A program made the translations under genes and the position numbers. A DNA stretch of 64,000 nucleotides from contig NZ_LT635480.1 of NCBI RefSeq assembly GCF_900120375.1, positions 372,001 to 436,000 on the forward strand. The letters run 5' to 3'. Shown one piece after another: positions 24,933 through 34,225 of the stretch. Source of the DNA: Ndongobacter massiliensis (GTDB lineage: Bacteria; Bacillota; Clostridia; Tissierellales; Peptoniphilaceae). Below the pieces are notes generated by a model. That model searched no databases, was not told the DNA's origin, and saw only the letters and a program-made list of their open reading frames with translations. How positions within the stretch are numbered: the stretch's first letter is position 1; the number at the start of each line of letters is the position of its first letter.

Positions 24933-25803
24933 GGGGCAATTGCTCCTTATTTTTTTCGCGAAAAGCGGCGTGACAATGCTTCGCAATGCCGCCCAATCCG
25001 GTTTCCCGCAGTGGGGCAGGCAAGCTGTCGCCGACTTCTTTCATCGCCTGAACAACGCCGTCAAAATCGGCAAAGTTTTGAATGCCTGCGAGTGCCAACT
25101 CCGCTGCACCCATGGCGTTCAGCACGCCGGATGCATTGCGGAGAAAGCAGGGATATTCTACGCGCCCGCCGATGGGGTCGCACACCAGCCCCATGACGTG
25201 GATGAGGGCATAACCAGCGGCATTCAGCGCCTGCTCCGGGGTTCCGCCCATCAATTCCGTCAACGCCGCGGCAGCCATCGCCGCTGCACTGCCGCATTCC
25301 GCCTGACAGCCGCCCTCCGCGCCGGAAACATTCGCACGCGCCATCACAATCGCTCCAATTTGCGCCGCGGTCATCATACCGTGTAACACCTCATTGTCAT
25401 CGCAGCCGGTGCGTTGTTGCCACGAAACCAGACAGGCGGGCAAAATGCCCGCGGCGCCGGCGGTGGGGCTGGCAACGATTTTTCCCATCGACGCGTTGAC
25501 CTCGGAGGTCGAGATGGCCATGCTCATGGCCCGTAAAGTTTCGGGCGAGAGCAGGCGTCCGGCGTCGCTGTGGCGAAACAGACGTGTGGCATTTCCGTGC
25601 AACAGACCGGAGACGGAGGTCAATTCTTCGTCTTTTCCGCGCAAGGCGGCAGATTTCATCACATCGTAGATTTTTTGCAGATCGGCCAGAAATTCGTCCT
25701 GGCTTTGTTCCTGTTTTTGCGGTTCTTCCGCAAGAACGCATTCCCAAATGGCGCAGTTATGCCGTTGGCAGGCTGCCAATAGTTCTTTTCCGCTGTATAA
25801 CAT
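24919..25803 (-). CDS. sdaAA: L-serine dehydratase, iron-sulfur-dependent, alpha subunit
   Basis: 294 residues, SDH_alpha family. Conserved MGKIVASPTAGAAGILPA, SGAEGGCQAECGSA (Fe-S cysteines) and GLVCDPIGGRVEYPC are present. With the beta subunit it forms the oxygen-sensitive [4Fe-4S] enzyme that deaminates L-serine to pyruvate, typical of amino-acid-fermenting anaerobes. It follows sdaAB by 8 bp in one transcript. Confidence 0.95.
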   Translation of the reverse strand: MLYSGKELLAACQRHNCAIWECVLAEEPQKQEQSQDEFLADLQKIYDVMKSAALRGKDEELTSVSGLLHGNATRLFRHSDAGRLLSPETLRAMSMAISTSEVNASMGKIVASPTAGAAGILPACLVSWQQRTGCDDNEVLHGMMTAAQIGAIVMARANVSGAEGGCQAECGSAAAMAAAALTELMGGTPEQALNAAGYALIHVMGLVCDPIGGRVEYPCFLRNASGVLNAMGAAELALAGIQNFADFDGVVQAMKEVGDSLPAPLRETGLGGIAKHCHAAFREKNKEQLPLIRE

Positions 25804-25811
25804 ATTGCCCC

Positions 25812-26480
25812 CTATACCAGACGGGGAATGAGGCGACAGCTCGTCACCCCGTCAATGTTCAGTATTTCATCGACGATGGAAGTCGGCAGCTCGTCATCCA
25901 ATTCCGCAAAGAGCGTAACGGATTGTTTTTCGCGCGAAACGCGCATCGTCGCGATATTTGCGTGATATTTGCTGAAGTGCGTCGTAATATCCAAAATCAT
26001 GTTTTTGCGATCCGGATAGGTGATAATGACCGATGCCAATTTCCCATCAAATTCCGTTTTCTTACCGTCAATTTCAATGATGCGCACCTGCCCGCCTCCG
26101 ATGGAAGAACCGGTCACGGCGCAGACCACTGCTTCGTCTTCCAAAAACTCAAAGCGAACGGTATTCGGATGCACCCCGCCCAGATTCGCCGGTAAAAATT
26201 CAAATTCCAAACCGGCGCGGCGTGCAGCGCCCAGTCCGTCGATAATGCCGGGGTCATCCGTGCACATCCCCAAAAGTCCGCCCAAAAGTGCCCGGTCCGT
26301 GCCATGCCCCCGGTAGGTTTCGGCAAAACTGCCATGCAACAAAAGGCGTACCTTTCGGGGCGGTTTGCCGTAAACGGCGCGGGCAATGTTGCCCAATCGG
26401 CAGGCGCCGGCGGTGTGGGAACTGGAGGGACCGACCATAATTGGACCGATCACGTCGCGAAAAATGATTGAAGAATCCAT
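25812..26480 (-). CDS. sdaAB: L-serine dehydratase, iron-sulfur-dependent, beta subunit
   Basis: 222 residues. The N-terminal SDH_beta domain (FRDVIGPIMVGPSSSHTAGACRLG) is followed by a C-terminal ACT domain (NMILDITTHFSKYHANIATM). I chose ATG 26480, just after AAGGAGTG; 42 further open codons upstream lack a ribosome binding site. First gene of the sdaAB-sdaAA pair. Confidence 0.95.
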   Translation of the reverse strand: MDSSIIFRDVIGPIMVGPSSSHTAGACRLGNIARAVYGKPPRKVRLLLHGSFAETYRGHGTDRALLGGLLGMCTDDPGIIDGLGAARRAGLEFEFLPANLGGVHPNTVRFEFLEDEAVVCAVTGSSIGGGQVRIIEIDGKKTEFDGKLASVIITYPDRKNMILDITTHFSKYHANIATMRVSREKQSVTLFAELDDELPTSIVDEILNIDGVTSCRLIPRLV

Positions 26481-26848
26481 ATGCACTCCTTCATGGCTGG
26501 GAAAAGCGCCCCATGCGGTCGTCCGCATCGGGAGTTGAAGCGGAGGCACCGCAGGCTTTGAATGAAAAATAACGATTTTTCTTATATTTTGTATCGATTT
26601 CTGCATTCATTTTATAGAAGGGGAGGAAAATTGGCAACCGGCGATGATAGTAAAGCGGTGAACAGATGCAGTCGCGTTTTTGCAAGACGGGGGTCGCTTC
26701 GGAAGAAGCCTCTTCGTTGGGTGCGTGATGTTTGAAATTTTTGCAGATTCTTCCTTGTCCGCCCTTGTTTTTAATGAGAAAACGTGGGTATAATAGTACC
26801 ATCGTCTGAAAACGTTCTTTTCAGGCAGAGCATAGGAGGAGGAAGAAG
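26481..26848. other. Divergent intergenic region sdaAB / EF-G-like gene
   Basis: It contains the plus-strand promoter at 26765-26794 for the EF-G-like gene. No convincing sdaAB promoter, no coding frame and no known leader element were seen in the rest. Confidence 0.5.
26765..26794 (+). promoter_or_regulatory. Promoter of the EF-G-like gene
   Basis: TTGTTT (26765-26770) and a perfect TATAAT (26789-26794), 18 bp apart, 50 bp before the GGAGGAGGAAG ribosome binding site. Confidence 0.6.
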
Positions 26849-28906
26849 ATGAAGAAATACGACACGAAGCACATCCGTAATCTTGCGCTGGTGGGTCACA
26901 GTGGTTCCGGAAAGACCTCTCTGAGCGAAGGGCTTCTGTATAAAACAGGCGGGACGACCCGTTTAGGACACGTGGAAAACGGGAACACGGTTTCCGATTT
27001 TGATAAAGAAGAGATCGCACGCGGGGCATCCATTGCCTTAAGCGTTGTGCCGGTGGAATGGGAAGACTGCAAGATCAATTTACTGGATGCTCCGGGTTAT
27101 TTCGACTTTGAGGGGCAGGTGCTCAGTGCACTTCGCGCGGCCGAAGCGGCGCTCATGGTCATTGACGCATCGGCGGGCATTGAAGTCGGAACCGAAAAAT
27201 ATTGGCAATACACAGAAAAAATCGGTCTGCCACGCATCATTTTCCTCAATAAAATGGAAAAAGAACATGTCGACTTTAACGTACGCATCTCGGAGTTACA
27301 TCAGCGGTTGGGGAAAAAGGTCGTTCCTTTGACTTTGACGCTGGGCATGGGAGAGAGCTTCGAAGGCCTGATTGACATAATGGACAAGAAAGCCTATCAC
27401 TACGACGGATTTGACCGCAAAGAAATCGAAATTCCCGAAGACCGCCGGGCAGAAGTGGACGCGGCATACGATGAAATCGTCGAAGTCATTGCTATGACAG
27501 ACGACGCACTGATGGAAAAATATTTTAACGGGGAGAGCTTTTCCGAAGCAGAGATCCGCCGCGGCATGACAGCGGCAATTTTAGACGGTTCAGCGGTTCC
27601 GCTCATTGCGGGTTCCGCCACAAGCGGTGCCGGATTGGATCTGTTGCTGGATGCGGTTGTGAAATACATGCCGTCGCCGGATGATGAGCGGGCTCATTCG
27701 GGATTTCGTCCGATGGAAGGCGAAGCGCGTCCCATGCGTGCGGATCAACCGCTTAGCGGGGTGATTTTCAAGACGATCGTCGATCCGTTCGTGGGAAAGA
27801 TTTCCATTTTTAAGGTTGTTTCCGGGGCGTATAAAAAGGGACAGGAATTTTATAACGCTAGTCAGAAACGAGCAGAGAAACCGGGCGGACTATTCTTCAT
27901 GCGCGGAAAAGAGCAGATGGATGCCGAGGAAGTTTTCGCCGGAGACATCGCTGCGTTCTCCAAATTGGAAGACAGTCGCACGGGCGATACCTTCAGCGAT
28001 GCCAAAGCGCCGGTGGTTTATAAAAAGTTAAAGTTACCGGAGCCGACGCTGACCTTTGCGATTGAAGCGGACTCCAAAAATGATGAGGATAAAATCGGAC
28101 ATGCGCTGCAGCGCTTGAGTGAAGAAGATCCCTCCTTTGTCGTCGGGCGCAATGCTGAGACCAAACAGATGACAATTGCAGGGCTGGGCAATGTGCAGTT
28201 GGAAATCATGATGAATAAACTGAAGAATAATTTCAGCGTTTCCGCACATACCGTGCCGCTGCGCATTCCGTACCGCGAGACGATTAAGGGCAAGTCGGAT
28301 GTGCAGGGACGCCATAAAAAGCAGACGGGCGGGGCCGGACAATTTGGCGATGTCTTTATCCGCTTTGAACCGATTGAAGAGGGCTTTGAATTTGCCGAAG
28401 AGGTGTTCGGCGGTTCCGTTCCGAAGAACTATTTCCCGGCGGTGGAAAAGGGATTGCGCGAATCTTTGGAACGCGGTCCGTTGGCGGGGTACCCTGTGAC
28501 GGGCATTAAAGCGACGCTGTACGATGGATCCTACCATCCGGTCGACTCGAATGAAATGGCATTTAAGACGGCAGCGCAGATCGCTTTCAAAAAAGGCGTG
28601 CAGGAAGCGACGCCGGTACTGTTGGAGCCAGTAATGTCGCTCTCCATCGTCGTGCCAGATGAATATCTCGGCGACGTCATGGGGGATATGAACAAAAGAC
28701 GCGGTCGCATTTTAGGCATGGAGCAGGATGAAGACGGCAATCAGGTGGTGTCTGCGGAAGCACCGTACGCGGAAGTCGCGCAGTATGCGATCGATCTGCG
28801 TTCCATGACGCAGGGGCGCGGCCATTTCACGATGGAAATGCTGGGTTATGAAGAAGTACCGGCGAATATCGCGGAGAAGATCATCGAAGAAGCCAAAGAA
28901 GACTAA
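26849..28906 (+). CDS. EF-G-like translational GTPase (second EF-G paralogue type)
   Basis: 685 residues with all EF-G domains, but the P-loop reads GHSGSGKTS (16-24) instead of the GHIDAGKTT form. G3 reads DAPGYFDF instead of DTPGHVDF, and G4 is NKME. These features place it in the EF-G2/'EF-G-like' branch, not the translocase fusA encoded with ribosomal proteins. The histidine of G3 that triggers GTP hydrolysis is replaced by Tyr, so it may be a slow GTPase. Exact role (ribosome recycling, stress or idle ribosome binding) is not settled. Strong GGAGGAGG ribosome binding site, monocistronic. Confidence 0.9.
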   Translation: MKKYDTKHIRNLALVGHSGSGKTSLSEGLLYKTGGTTRLGHVENGNTVSDFDKEEIARGASIALSVVPVEWEDCKINLLDAPGYFDFEGQVLSALRAAEAALMVIDASAGIEVGTEKYWQYTEKIGLPRIIFLNKMEKEHVDFNVRISELHQRLGKKVVPLTLTLGMGESFEGLIDIMDKKAYHYDGFDRKEIEIPEDRRAEVDAAYDEIVEVIAMTDDALMEKYFNGESFSEAEIRRGMTAAILDGSAVPLIAGSATSGAGLDLLLDAVVKYMPSPDDERAHSGFRPMEGEARPMRADQPLSGVIFKTIVDPFVGKISIFKVVSGAYKKGQEFYNASQKRAEKPGGLFFMRGKEQMDAEEVFAGDIAAFSKLEDSRTGDTFSDAKAPVVYKKLKLPEPTLTFAIEADSKNDEDKIGHALQRLSEEDPSFVVGRNAETKQMTIAGLGNVQLEIMMNKLKNNFSVSAHTVPLRIPYRETIKGKSDVQGRHKKQTGGAGQFGDVFIRFEPIEEGFEFAEEVFGGSVPKNYFPAVEKGLRESLERGPLAGYPVTGIKATLYDGSYHPVDSNEMAFKTAAQIAFKKGVQEATPVLLEPVMSLSIVVPDEYLGDVMGDMNKRRGRILGMEQDEDGNQVVSAEAPYAEVAQYAIDLRSMTQGRGHFTMEMLGYEEVPANIAEKIIEEAKED

Positions 28907-28995
28907 TTCACACCGGCGTAGAAAAGTTGCCTGCGTTAGACTTCAACCGTGGGCCGGAAAAGGCGGCAGTAAGTTGCAGGTTGACAAGCGGGCGG

Positions 28996-29079
28996 TTGAC
29001 ACAATACGGAAAAATTCCTATAATAAAAGTGACCTCAATGAGGTCACTTTTTTGACGATGATAGTCAAAGTTAGTCAAA
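28996..29079 (+). promoter_or_regulatory. Consensus promoter, 27-bp palindrome and CtsR operator of the clpC operon
   Basis: TTGACA (28996-29001)-N17-TATAAT (29019-29024) is a perfect sigma-A promoter. It is followed at once by a perfect 13-bp inverted repeat around one base (29025-29051, arm AAAAGTGACCTCA) ending in TTTTTT, which may also terminate the upstream transcript. Then comes AGTCAAA-GTT-AGTCAAA (29063-29079), matching the CtsR heptad repeat, in the early transcribed region. Confidence 0.75.
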
Positions 29080-29114
29080 GATGAAAGACGATCCGGGCAG
29101 GAAGGAAGGGAGAT

Positions 29115-29576
29115 ATGGCCGGCTTAACCGGAAGAATTGAAGACTTTTTATTAGAGATGATGGACTCCACCGGTGACGGAATCTTAGAGATTGGGCGCAA
29201 TGATTTAGCGGCGCGGTTCGAGTGCGCGCCTTCGCAGATTAACTACGTTTTAACAACACGCTTCAGCCCCTATAATGGGTATTATATTGAATCAAGGAGG
29301 GGCGGTTCAGGCTACATTCGCATCATTCGTTTACAGCGCGATGCGGATGATACCGTCAGCGAATTGCTGCATTCCGTAGTGCGCGAGCGCATTACACAGG
29401 AGAAGGCGTTTCGAATTTTGCAATCTCTGCAAAGGCAGGGCGCGATTGAAGAGCGGGAAGAGACGCTCATGCAGCACGCGTTGGACGACAATGCACTGCG
29501 ACGTGTGCCGTCGGGCAGCCGCAATGAGGTGCGCGCCGCCATCCTAAAAAACATGCTGCTCACCTTTTTGCGGTGA
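29115..29576 (+). CDS. ctsR: Stress-gene repressor CtsR
   Basis: 153 residues. N-terminal winged helix (NDLAARFECAPSQINYVLTTRF) with the glycine-rich wing ESRRGGSGYIRI that recognises the heptad operator and senses heat; C-terminal dimerisation domain. It represses its own operon through the operator at 29063-29079. First gene of ctsR-mcsA-clpC-radA. Confidence 0.96.
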   Translation: MAGLTGRIEDFLLEMMDSTGDGILEIGRNDLAARFECAPSQINYVLTTRFSPYNGYYIESRRGGSGYIRIIRLQRDADDTVSELLHSVVRERITQEKAFRILQSLQRQGAIEEREETLMQHALDDNALRRVPSGSRNEVRAAILKNMLLTFLR

Positions 29577-29592
29577 GAGAAAGGAGATTTCG

Positions 29593-30075
29593 ATGAAATG
29601 CGATTTTTGTTCAAAACCCGCGAACATTGAAATTTTGACGTTCATCGGCGGTCAAGAGCGTAAAATTCATATGTGCGCCGATTGTTATAGAGAAAAGATG
29701 CAGGAATTGATTCACAATATGCCGGAGGAATGGGGCGGCGCCGCCGCCGCACAAAACTTGCAAAAGTTGTTCCAAGAAGCGGAAAATGCCTTAAGTGAGG
29801 GGCAGCTGCATTTGAATTTGCATCATTTTCAGATGCCCAATGCGCCGGTTGCCGCGTCCGAAGAGAAAAAGGATGTGGACAGTGCGCGCACCAAAGCCTT
29901 TGAAGTGCAGCTGCAAAACTTGAAAAAGCAGCGGGAGGAATTGACGCGCAGTCTGCAGTGGGCGATGGAGCGGGAAGACTACGAGCGCTGCGCGGAATAC
30001 CGCGATCGTATCGCTGCGATTGGCGACGCATTGATTCGTCTAAATGAAGAGAGGAAGGATCCCTATGGAGTTTAA
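29593..30075 (+). CDS. mcsA: McsA-like zinc-finger/UVR-motif protein
   Basis: 160 residues. Two CxxC pairs (CDFCSKP near residue 3 and CADCYREK near 27) form a zinc site, and the C-terminal QRE-type UVR motif (LQWAMEREDYERCAEYRDRI) matches UvrB/UvrC-interaction helices. In other Bacillota McsA activates the arginine kinase McsB; here clpC follows directly and no mcsB is present, so its partner is missing or elsewhere. It overlaps the clpC start by 11 bp. Confidence 0.88.
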   Translation: MKCDFCSKPANIEILTFIGGQERKIHMCADCYREKMQELIHNMPEEWGGAAAAQNLQKLFQEAENALSEGQLHLNLHHFQMPNAPVAASEEKKDVDSARTKAFEVQLQNLKKQREELTRSLQWAMEREDYERCAEYRDRIAAIGDALIRLNEERKDPYGV

Positions 30076-32530
30076 ACGTACCCCGATGCAGGCATTGATG
30101 CATGCGGCGGCGCATGAAGCGGCAGAGTTTCATCTGGATGAAATTCGCCCGGAGCACCTTCTTCTTGCCATGATGAAGACGGCGGGACCGGAAAGCGAGG
30201 CGTTGACGCGCGCCGGGGCAAATTACCAGACTCTGTGGAAAATTGCTCGCGGCAATTGCGAGGACGGCATATCGCAGCGTCCACCGACGCACGCTTCCGA
30301 TGATGTGCGCCGACTTTTGCAGCAGGCCCAGCAGATTGCCCGCCAAAATGGTGAAAAGGAGGTGTATGCCGAATATGCCCTGCTGGCGATTCTGAACGAT
30401 CGCGGTTCGCTGGCGACATTGATGCTCAGCATCGCCGATGTCGACAAACAGACGGTATACCAGAATCTTGTAACTTTAATTCGGGAAAATCGGCAGGAAG
30501 CGGATGATTCCAATTTAAGCAAGTATGGAAAAAATTTGAATGCGGAAGCGGAAAAGGGAAAGATTGATCCCGTTATCGGGCGGGAAAAAGAAATCAATCG
30601 CGTGATTCAGATCCTCTCGCGCCGTACAAAAAATAATCCTGTACTCATCGGCGAGCCCGGCGTCGGGAAAACGGCGATTGCCGAAGGATTGGCACAGCGC
30701 ATCGTGACCGGAAATGTCCCGGATATTATGAAACGGAAAACCGTCATTTCGGTGGATATGGCCTCGATGGTGGCGGGCACAAAATATCGCGGCGAATTTG
30801 AGCAACGGTTGAATGAGACCATTGATGAACTCGTGCAGCAGGAAGACACCATCGTATTTATCGACGAATTGCACACGATCATCGGTGCGGGCAGCTCCGA
30901 GGGGTCTTTGGATGCGTCGAATATATTGAAACCGGCGTTGGCGAAGGGGCAATTGCAGGTGATCGGGGCGACGACTATTGACGAATACCGCGGTCGCATT
31001 GAAGCGGATGCGGCGTTGGAACGACGTTTTCAGCCGGTTTTGGTTGAGGAATCCTCGCGGGAAGAATCCGTAGAGATTATTCAGGGATTGCGCCCGCGCT
31101 ACGAGGCATTTCATAAAGTGCGGCTCAGTGAAGAAGCGATTCGCGCTGCGGTGGATTTGACGGATCGCTATCTGACCGATCGGTTCCTGCCGGATAAGGC
31201 CATTGATGTGTTGGACGAGGCGCAAGCGCGCATTCATGTCGAATCGTATCGCCTGTCGCCGGAGTTGCTCGCGATGGAAGCGCGGCGCAGGGAATTGGAG
31301 GAAGAAAAGTCCAATGCCGCTCTGACACAAAACTTTGAGCGCGCCGCTACGTTGCGCGATGCGATCAGCGAGTTGGACCGCGCCTATGAGGAACAGAAAA
31401 AACGGGCGGAAGCAGCCGACGATGTGCTGCCGGAAGTCGGCTATGATGAGGTGGCGGAGATCGTCTCTGAGTGGGCGCAGGTGCCGGTGACGCGCCTGAC
31501 AGAAAAGGAGAGCGATCGATACCTGCACCTTGCGGAGGCGTTGAAGGCGCGTGTGATCGGCCAGGATTATGCCGTCGATACAATTTCATCCGCTTTGAAG
31601 CGGGCACGTGTCGGATTAAAGGCGCATGACCGTCCGATCGGCAGCTTCATTTTCGTCGGACCGACCGGTGTCGGAAAAACCTATCTGGCAAAAATGATTG
31701 CCGAAGAACTCTTTGGCGACGAGTCCAGTCTGATTCGCATTGACATGTCTGAATATATGGAGCGATATTCTGTCTCGCGATTGCTGGGGGCGGCGCCGGG
31801 TTATGTCGGTTATGAAGAAGGCGGTCAGCTGACGGAAGCGGTGCGCACCAAGCCGTATTCGGTCGTGCTCTTTGATGAAATCGAGAAAGCCCACCCGGAC
31901 GTGTTTAATGTATTGCTGCAGCTGTTGGATGACGGCAGACTTACGGACGGCAAGGGGCGAACGGTGGATTTCCGCAATACCGTTTTGATTCTGACGTCCA
32001 ATGTCGGAGCGACGCGCCTGGAGAAGTCGAATCGTATCGGCTTTGAAACCGAAGAAGAAGTTGAAAAACAGGAATATGAAAAAATGAAGGACGTGGTGCA
32101 CGAAGAACTCAAGCAGACCTTTCGCCCGGAATTTCTCAACCGCCTGGATGAAGTGGTCGTATTTCATCGCTTGAGCGAAGCGTCTATCCTGGAAATTACT
32201 CATCTGCTGTTGGATCAACTCATGGTGCGGATTGAAGAAATCGGGCAGCACGTCACGTACACGGATGCGGCGGCGCGCTTGCTTGCCAAAGCGGGATTTA
32301 GCGCAGAGTTCGGTGCGCGTCCGTTAGAGCGGGCCATTCGCACGCAGGTGGAGGATCTTTTTGCCGAGAAATTGCTGGCAAATGAAATGGATGCAGCGAA
32401 GAATTACGAGCTCTGTGTGCGCAAACAGGAACTGACCTTGGTGGAGAGCGGCGTGTACAGGGAGTCACTCGCAGCGGAGTCCACCGAAAAGGCAGACGAA
32501 GCGGATTCTGCTGCGGTCTCGGTGAGGTAA
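30065..32530 (+). CDS. clpC: ATP-dependent Clp protease ATPase subunit ClpC
   Basis: 821 residues. N-terminal Clp_N double repeat, first AAA domain with GEPGVGKT (about 196), UVR-containing M domain (about 410-450), second AAA domain with GPTGVGKT (about 532), and C-terminal ClpB_D2-small. The IGF-type loop for ClpP docking appears in NRIGFE near residue 660. It unfolds substrates for ClpP. I chose ATG 30065 after AGAGGAAGGA; the in-frame start at 30044 lies inside mcsA. A long variable tail follows the last domain. Confidence 0.96.
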   Translation: MEFKRTPMQALMHAAAHEAAEFHLDEIRPEHLLLAMMKTAGPESEALTRAGANYQTLWKIARGNCEDGISQRPPTHASDDVRRLLQQAQQIARQNGEKEVYAEYALLAILNDRGSLATLMLSIADVDKQTVYQNLVTLIRENRQEADDSNLSKYGKNLNAEAEKGKIDPVIGREKEINRVIQILSRRTKNNPVLIGEPGVGKTAIAEGLAQRIVTGNVPDIMKRKTVISVDMASMVAGTKYRGEFEQRLNETIDELVQQEDTIVFIDELHTIIGAGSSEGSLDASNILKPALAKGQLQVIGATTIDEYRGRIEADAALERRFQPVLVEESSREESVEIIQGLRPRYEAFHKVRLSEEAIRAAVDLTDRYLTDRFLPDKAIDVLDEAQARIHVESYRLSPELLAMEARRRELEEEKSNAALTQNFERAATLRDAISELDRAYEEQKKRAEAADDVLPEVGYDEVAEIVSEWAQVPVTRLTEKESDRYLHLAEALKARVIGQDYAVDTISSALKRARVGLKAHDRPIGSFIFVGPTGVGKTYLAKMIAEELFGDESSLIRIDMSEYMERYSVSRLLGAAPGYVGYEEGGQLTEAVRTKPYSVVLFDEIEKAHPDVFNVLLQLLDDGRLTDGKGRTVDFRNTVLILTSNVGATRLEKSNRIGFETEEEVEKQEYEKMKDVVHEELKQTFRPEFLNRLDEVVVFHRLSEASILEITHLLLDQLMVRIEEIGQHVTYTDAAARLLAKAGFSAEFGARPLERAIRTQVEDLFAEKLLANEMDAAKNYELCVRKQELTLVESGVYRESLAAESTEKADEADSAAVSVR

Positions 32531-32532
32531 CT

Positions 32533-33897
32533 ATGGCAAAAAAGGCGGAATATGTCTGCTCAGAATGCGGACGCAAAGTGGTGGGCTGGACAGGGCGCTG
32601 TCCGGCCTGCGGTGCTTGGGGGACCATGCAGGAGCAGGCGGCACCTCTTTCCCGCAGCGGAAGGCGAACTTCGCCCAGTTCGCCGCGCAACCAGGCGCAG
32701 TCGCTTCCGAGCGTTCCTCTTTCTTCGTCCGAACGTTTTTCCACCGGAATGGAGGAATTGAATCGCGTTCTGGGCGGCGGTTTGGTGCGCGATTCCGTGA
32801 CGATGCTTACAGCGCGTCCGGGTGCGGGAAAAAGCACTTTACTTTTGCAGATGGCAGGGGAGGTGGCACGTGCCGGACGACGCTGCCTTTATGTATCCGG
32901 CGAAGAAAGCACCGGGCAGATCAAGGCGCGCGCTGAGCGGGTACTGGCGAATTTGCCGGAAGAGGTGTATTTGCTTTCCACAAATTCCATGGACGATGCG
33001 GTGCAGGAAGCGCAGCGTCTTCATCCGGCCGTGCTCGTTGTGGACAGCGTGCAAACCATGCGCCTGGAAGAATTTTTGCAGCGGGAGGGTTCGCCCACGC
33101 AAACTGTGCAAGTGACGACCTCTCTTGTCGAGTTGTGCAAAGATCCGCAGCAGCCGATGGCGGCTTTTTTGGTGGGCCATATGACAAAAGCGGATGAAAT
33201 GGCGGGGTTGCGCACCTTGGAACACCTTGTCGATACCGTGCTCTATCTCGACAGCGGCAATGACGAGTCCCTGCGCGTGCTTCGTGCGACGAAGAACCGT
33301 TTCGGAACAACCGGAGAAATTGGTCTGTTTTCTATGGAAGCGGAGGGATTGCGGGAAATTACCGATCCCTATGGCACCTTTTTGACGCGGAGAAAGGCGC
33401 CGGTGGCGGGCGCGGCCATTACTCTGCAGCGCGAAGGAACGCGCCTCATTCCATTGGAAATCGAAGCGCTGGTTTCTGCGAACTACGGTCCCTATCCGAC
33501 CCGTATTGGCGACAGCTTGCGGCGCGACACACTGAATACGTTGATCAGCGTACTGGAAGAGCGTGCCGGTTTTCGTCTGTCGGAAAAGAATGTCGTATTG
33601 AAAGCGACGGGCGGCCTTTCCGTCTCAGAAAAAGCGGCGGACTTGACAATTTGTATCGCCATTGCTTCGGCGGCACGGAATTTTCCTGTGCCCAAAGACA
33701 CCGTGTTTTTTGGAGAAGTCGGATTGACCGGGGAATTGAAGCCGGTGCGCGAGTTGGATCGTAGGCTGCGCGAGGTCGAACGACTGGGCTTTACGTGCGC
33801 TTATGTACCGGAAACGGGAACAATTCACGAAAAAAAGCGCCTGCAGATTCGGCGCTGTGCAAACTTACAAGAAGTGATACGGCAAGTCTTTCGATAA
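32533..33897 (+). CDS. radA: DNA repair protein RadA (Sms)
   Basis: 454 residues. C4 zinc finger CSECGRKVVGWTGRCPACG, RecA-like P-loop ARPGAGKST, the RadA-specific KNRFGTTGEIGLF motif, and a C-terminal Lon-protease-like domain (VGLTGELKPVRELDRRL). It drives branch migration in recombination and repair. It begins 2 bp after clpC, so is in the stress operon, a common arrangement. Confidence 0.96.
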   Translation: MAKKAEYVCSECGRKVVGWTGRCPACGAWGTMQEQAAPLSRSGRRTSPSSPRNQAQSLPSVPLSSSERFSTGMEELNRVLGGGLVRDSVTMLTARPGAGKSTLLLQMAGEVARAGRRCLYVSGEESTGQIKARAERVLANLPEEVYLLSTNSMDDAVQEAQRLHPAVLVVDSVQTMRLEEFLQREGSPTQTVQVTTSLVELCKDPQQPMAAFLVGHMTKADEMAGLRTLEHLVDTVLYLDSGNDESLRVLRATKNRFGTTGEIGLFSMEAEGLREITDPYGTFLTRRKAPVAGAAITLQREGTRLIPLEIEALVSANYGPYPTRIGDSLRRDTLNTLISVLEERAGFRLSEKNVVLKATGGLSVSEKAADLTICIAIASAARNFPVPKDTVFFGEVGLTGELKPVRELDRRLREVERLGFTCAYVPETGTIHEKKRLQIRRCANLQEVIRQVFR

Positions 33898-33898
33898 T

Positions 33899-34225
33899 TT
33901 AGCCGAGTATGCGCAGAAAAACCATATAGGAAATCGTGCCGACGGCAATACTCAACAGGTCATTTTGAAAGCGCCAATGTGTTAAAAGGATTGCACCGAT
34001 GGCGAGGAAAGTGGCAAAATTTTCACCAATTGCTGCTTGGGGCACGTCCGCCAGACAGTAAATGACTAAGATCGCCATAATAGCGGCGGGCAGGTGGTCG
34101 ATAAGCTGCGCAAAGGCACGGGGCAGTGTGCGGTTTTGAAACAGCACAAAGGGCGTGAGGCGCAGAACGAGAATAATGGCGGATCCCAACACGATCATCC
34201 AAAAAAGATAGGAATCGAAATTCAT
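33899..34225 (-). CDS. azlD: Branched-chain amino-acid exporter small subunit AzlD
   Basis: 108 residues, four short membrane segments (FWMIVLGSAIILVLRLTPFVLF at the start), typical AzlD family. With AzlC it forms a branched-chain amino acid exporter. It overlaps azlC by 4 nt and ends 1 bp from the convergent radA stop. Confidence 0.9.
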   Translation of the reverse strand: MNFDSYLFWMIVLGSAIILVLRLTPFVLFQNRTLPRAFAQLIDHLPAAIMAILVIYCLADVPQAAIGENFATFLAIGAILLTHWRFQNDLLSIAVGTISYMVFLRILG

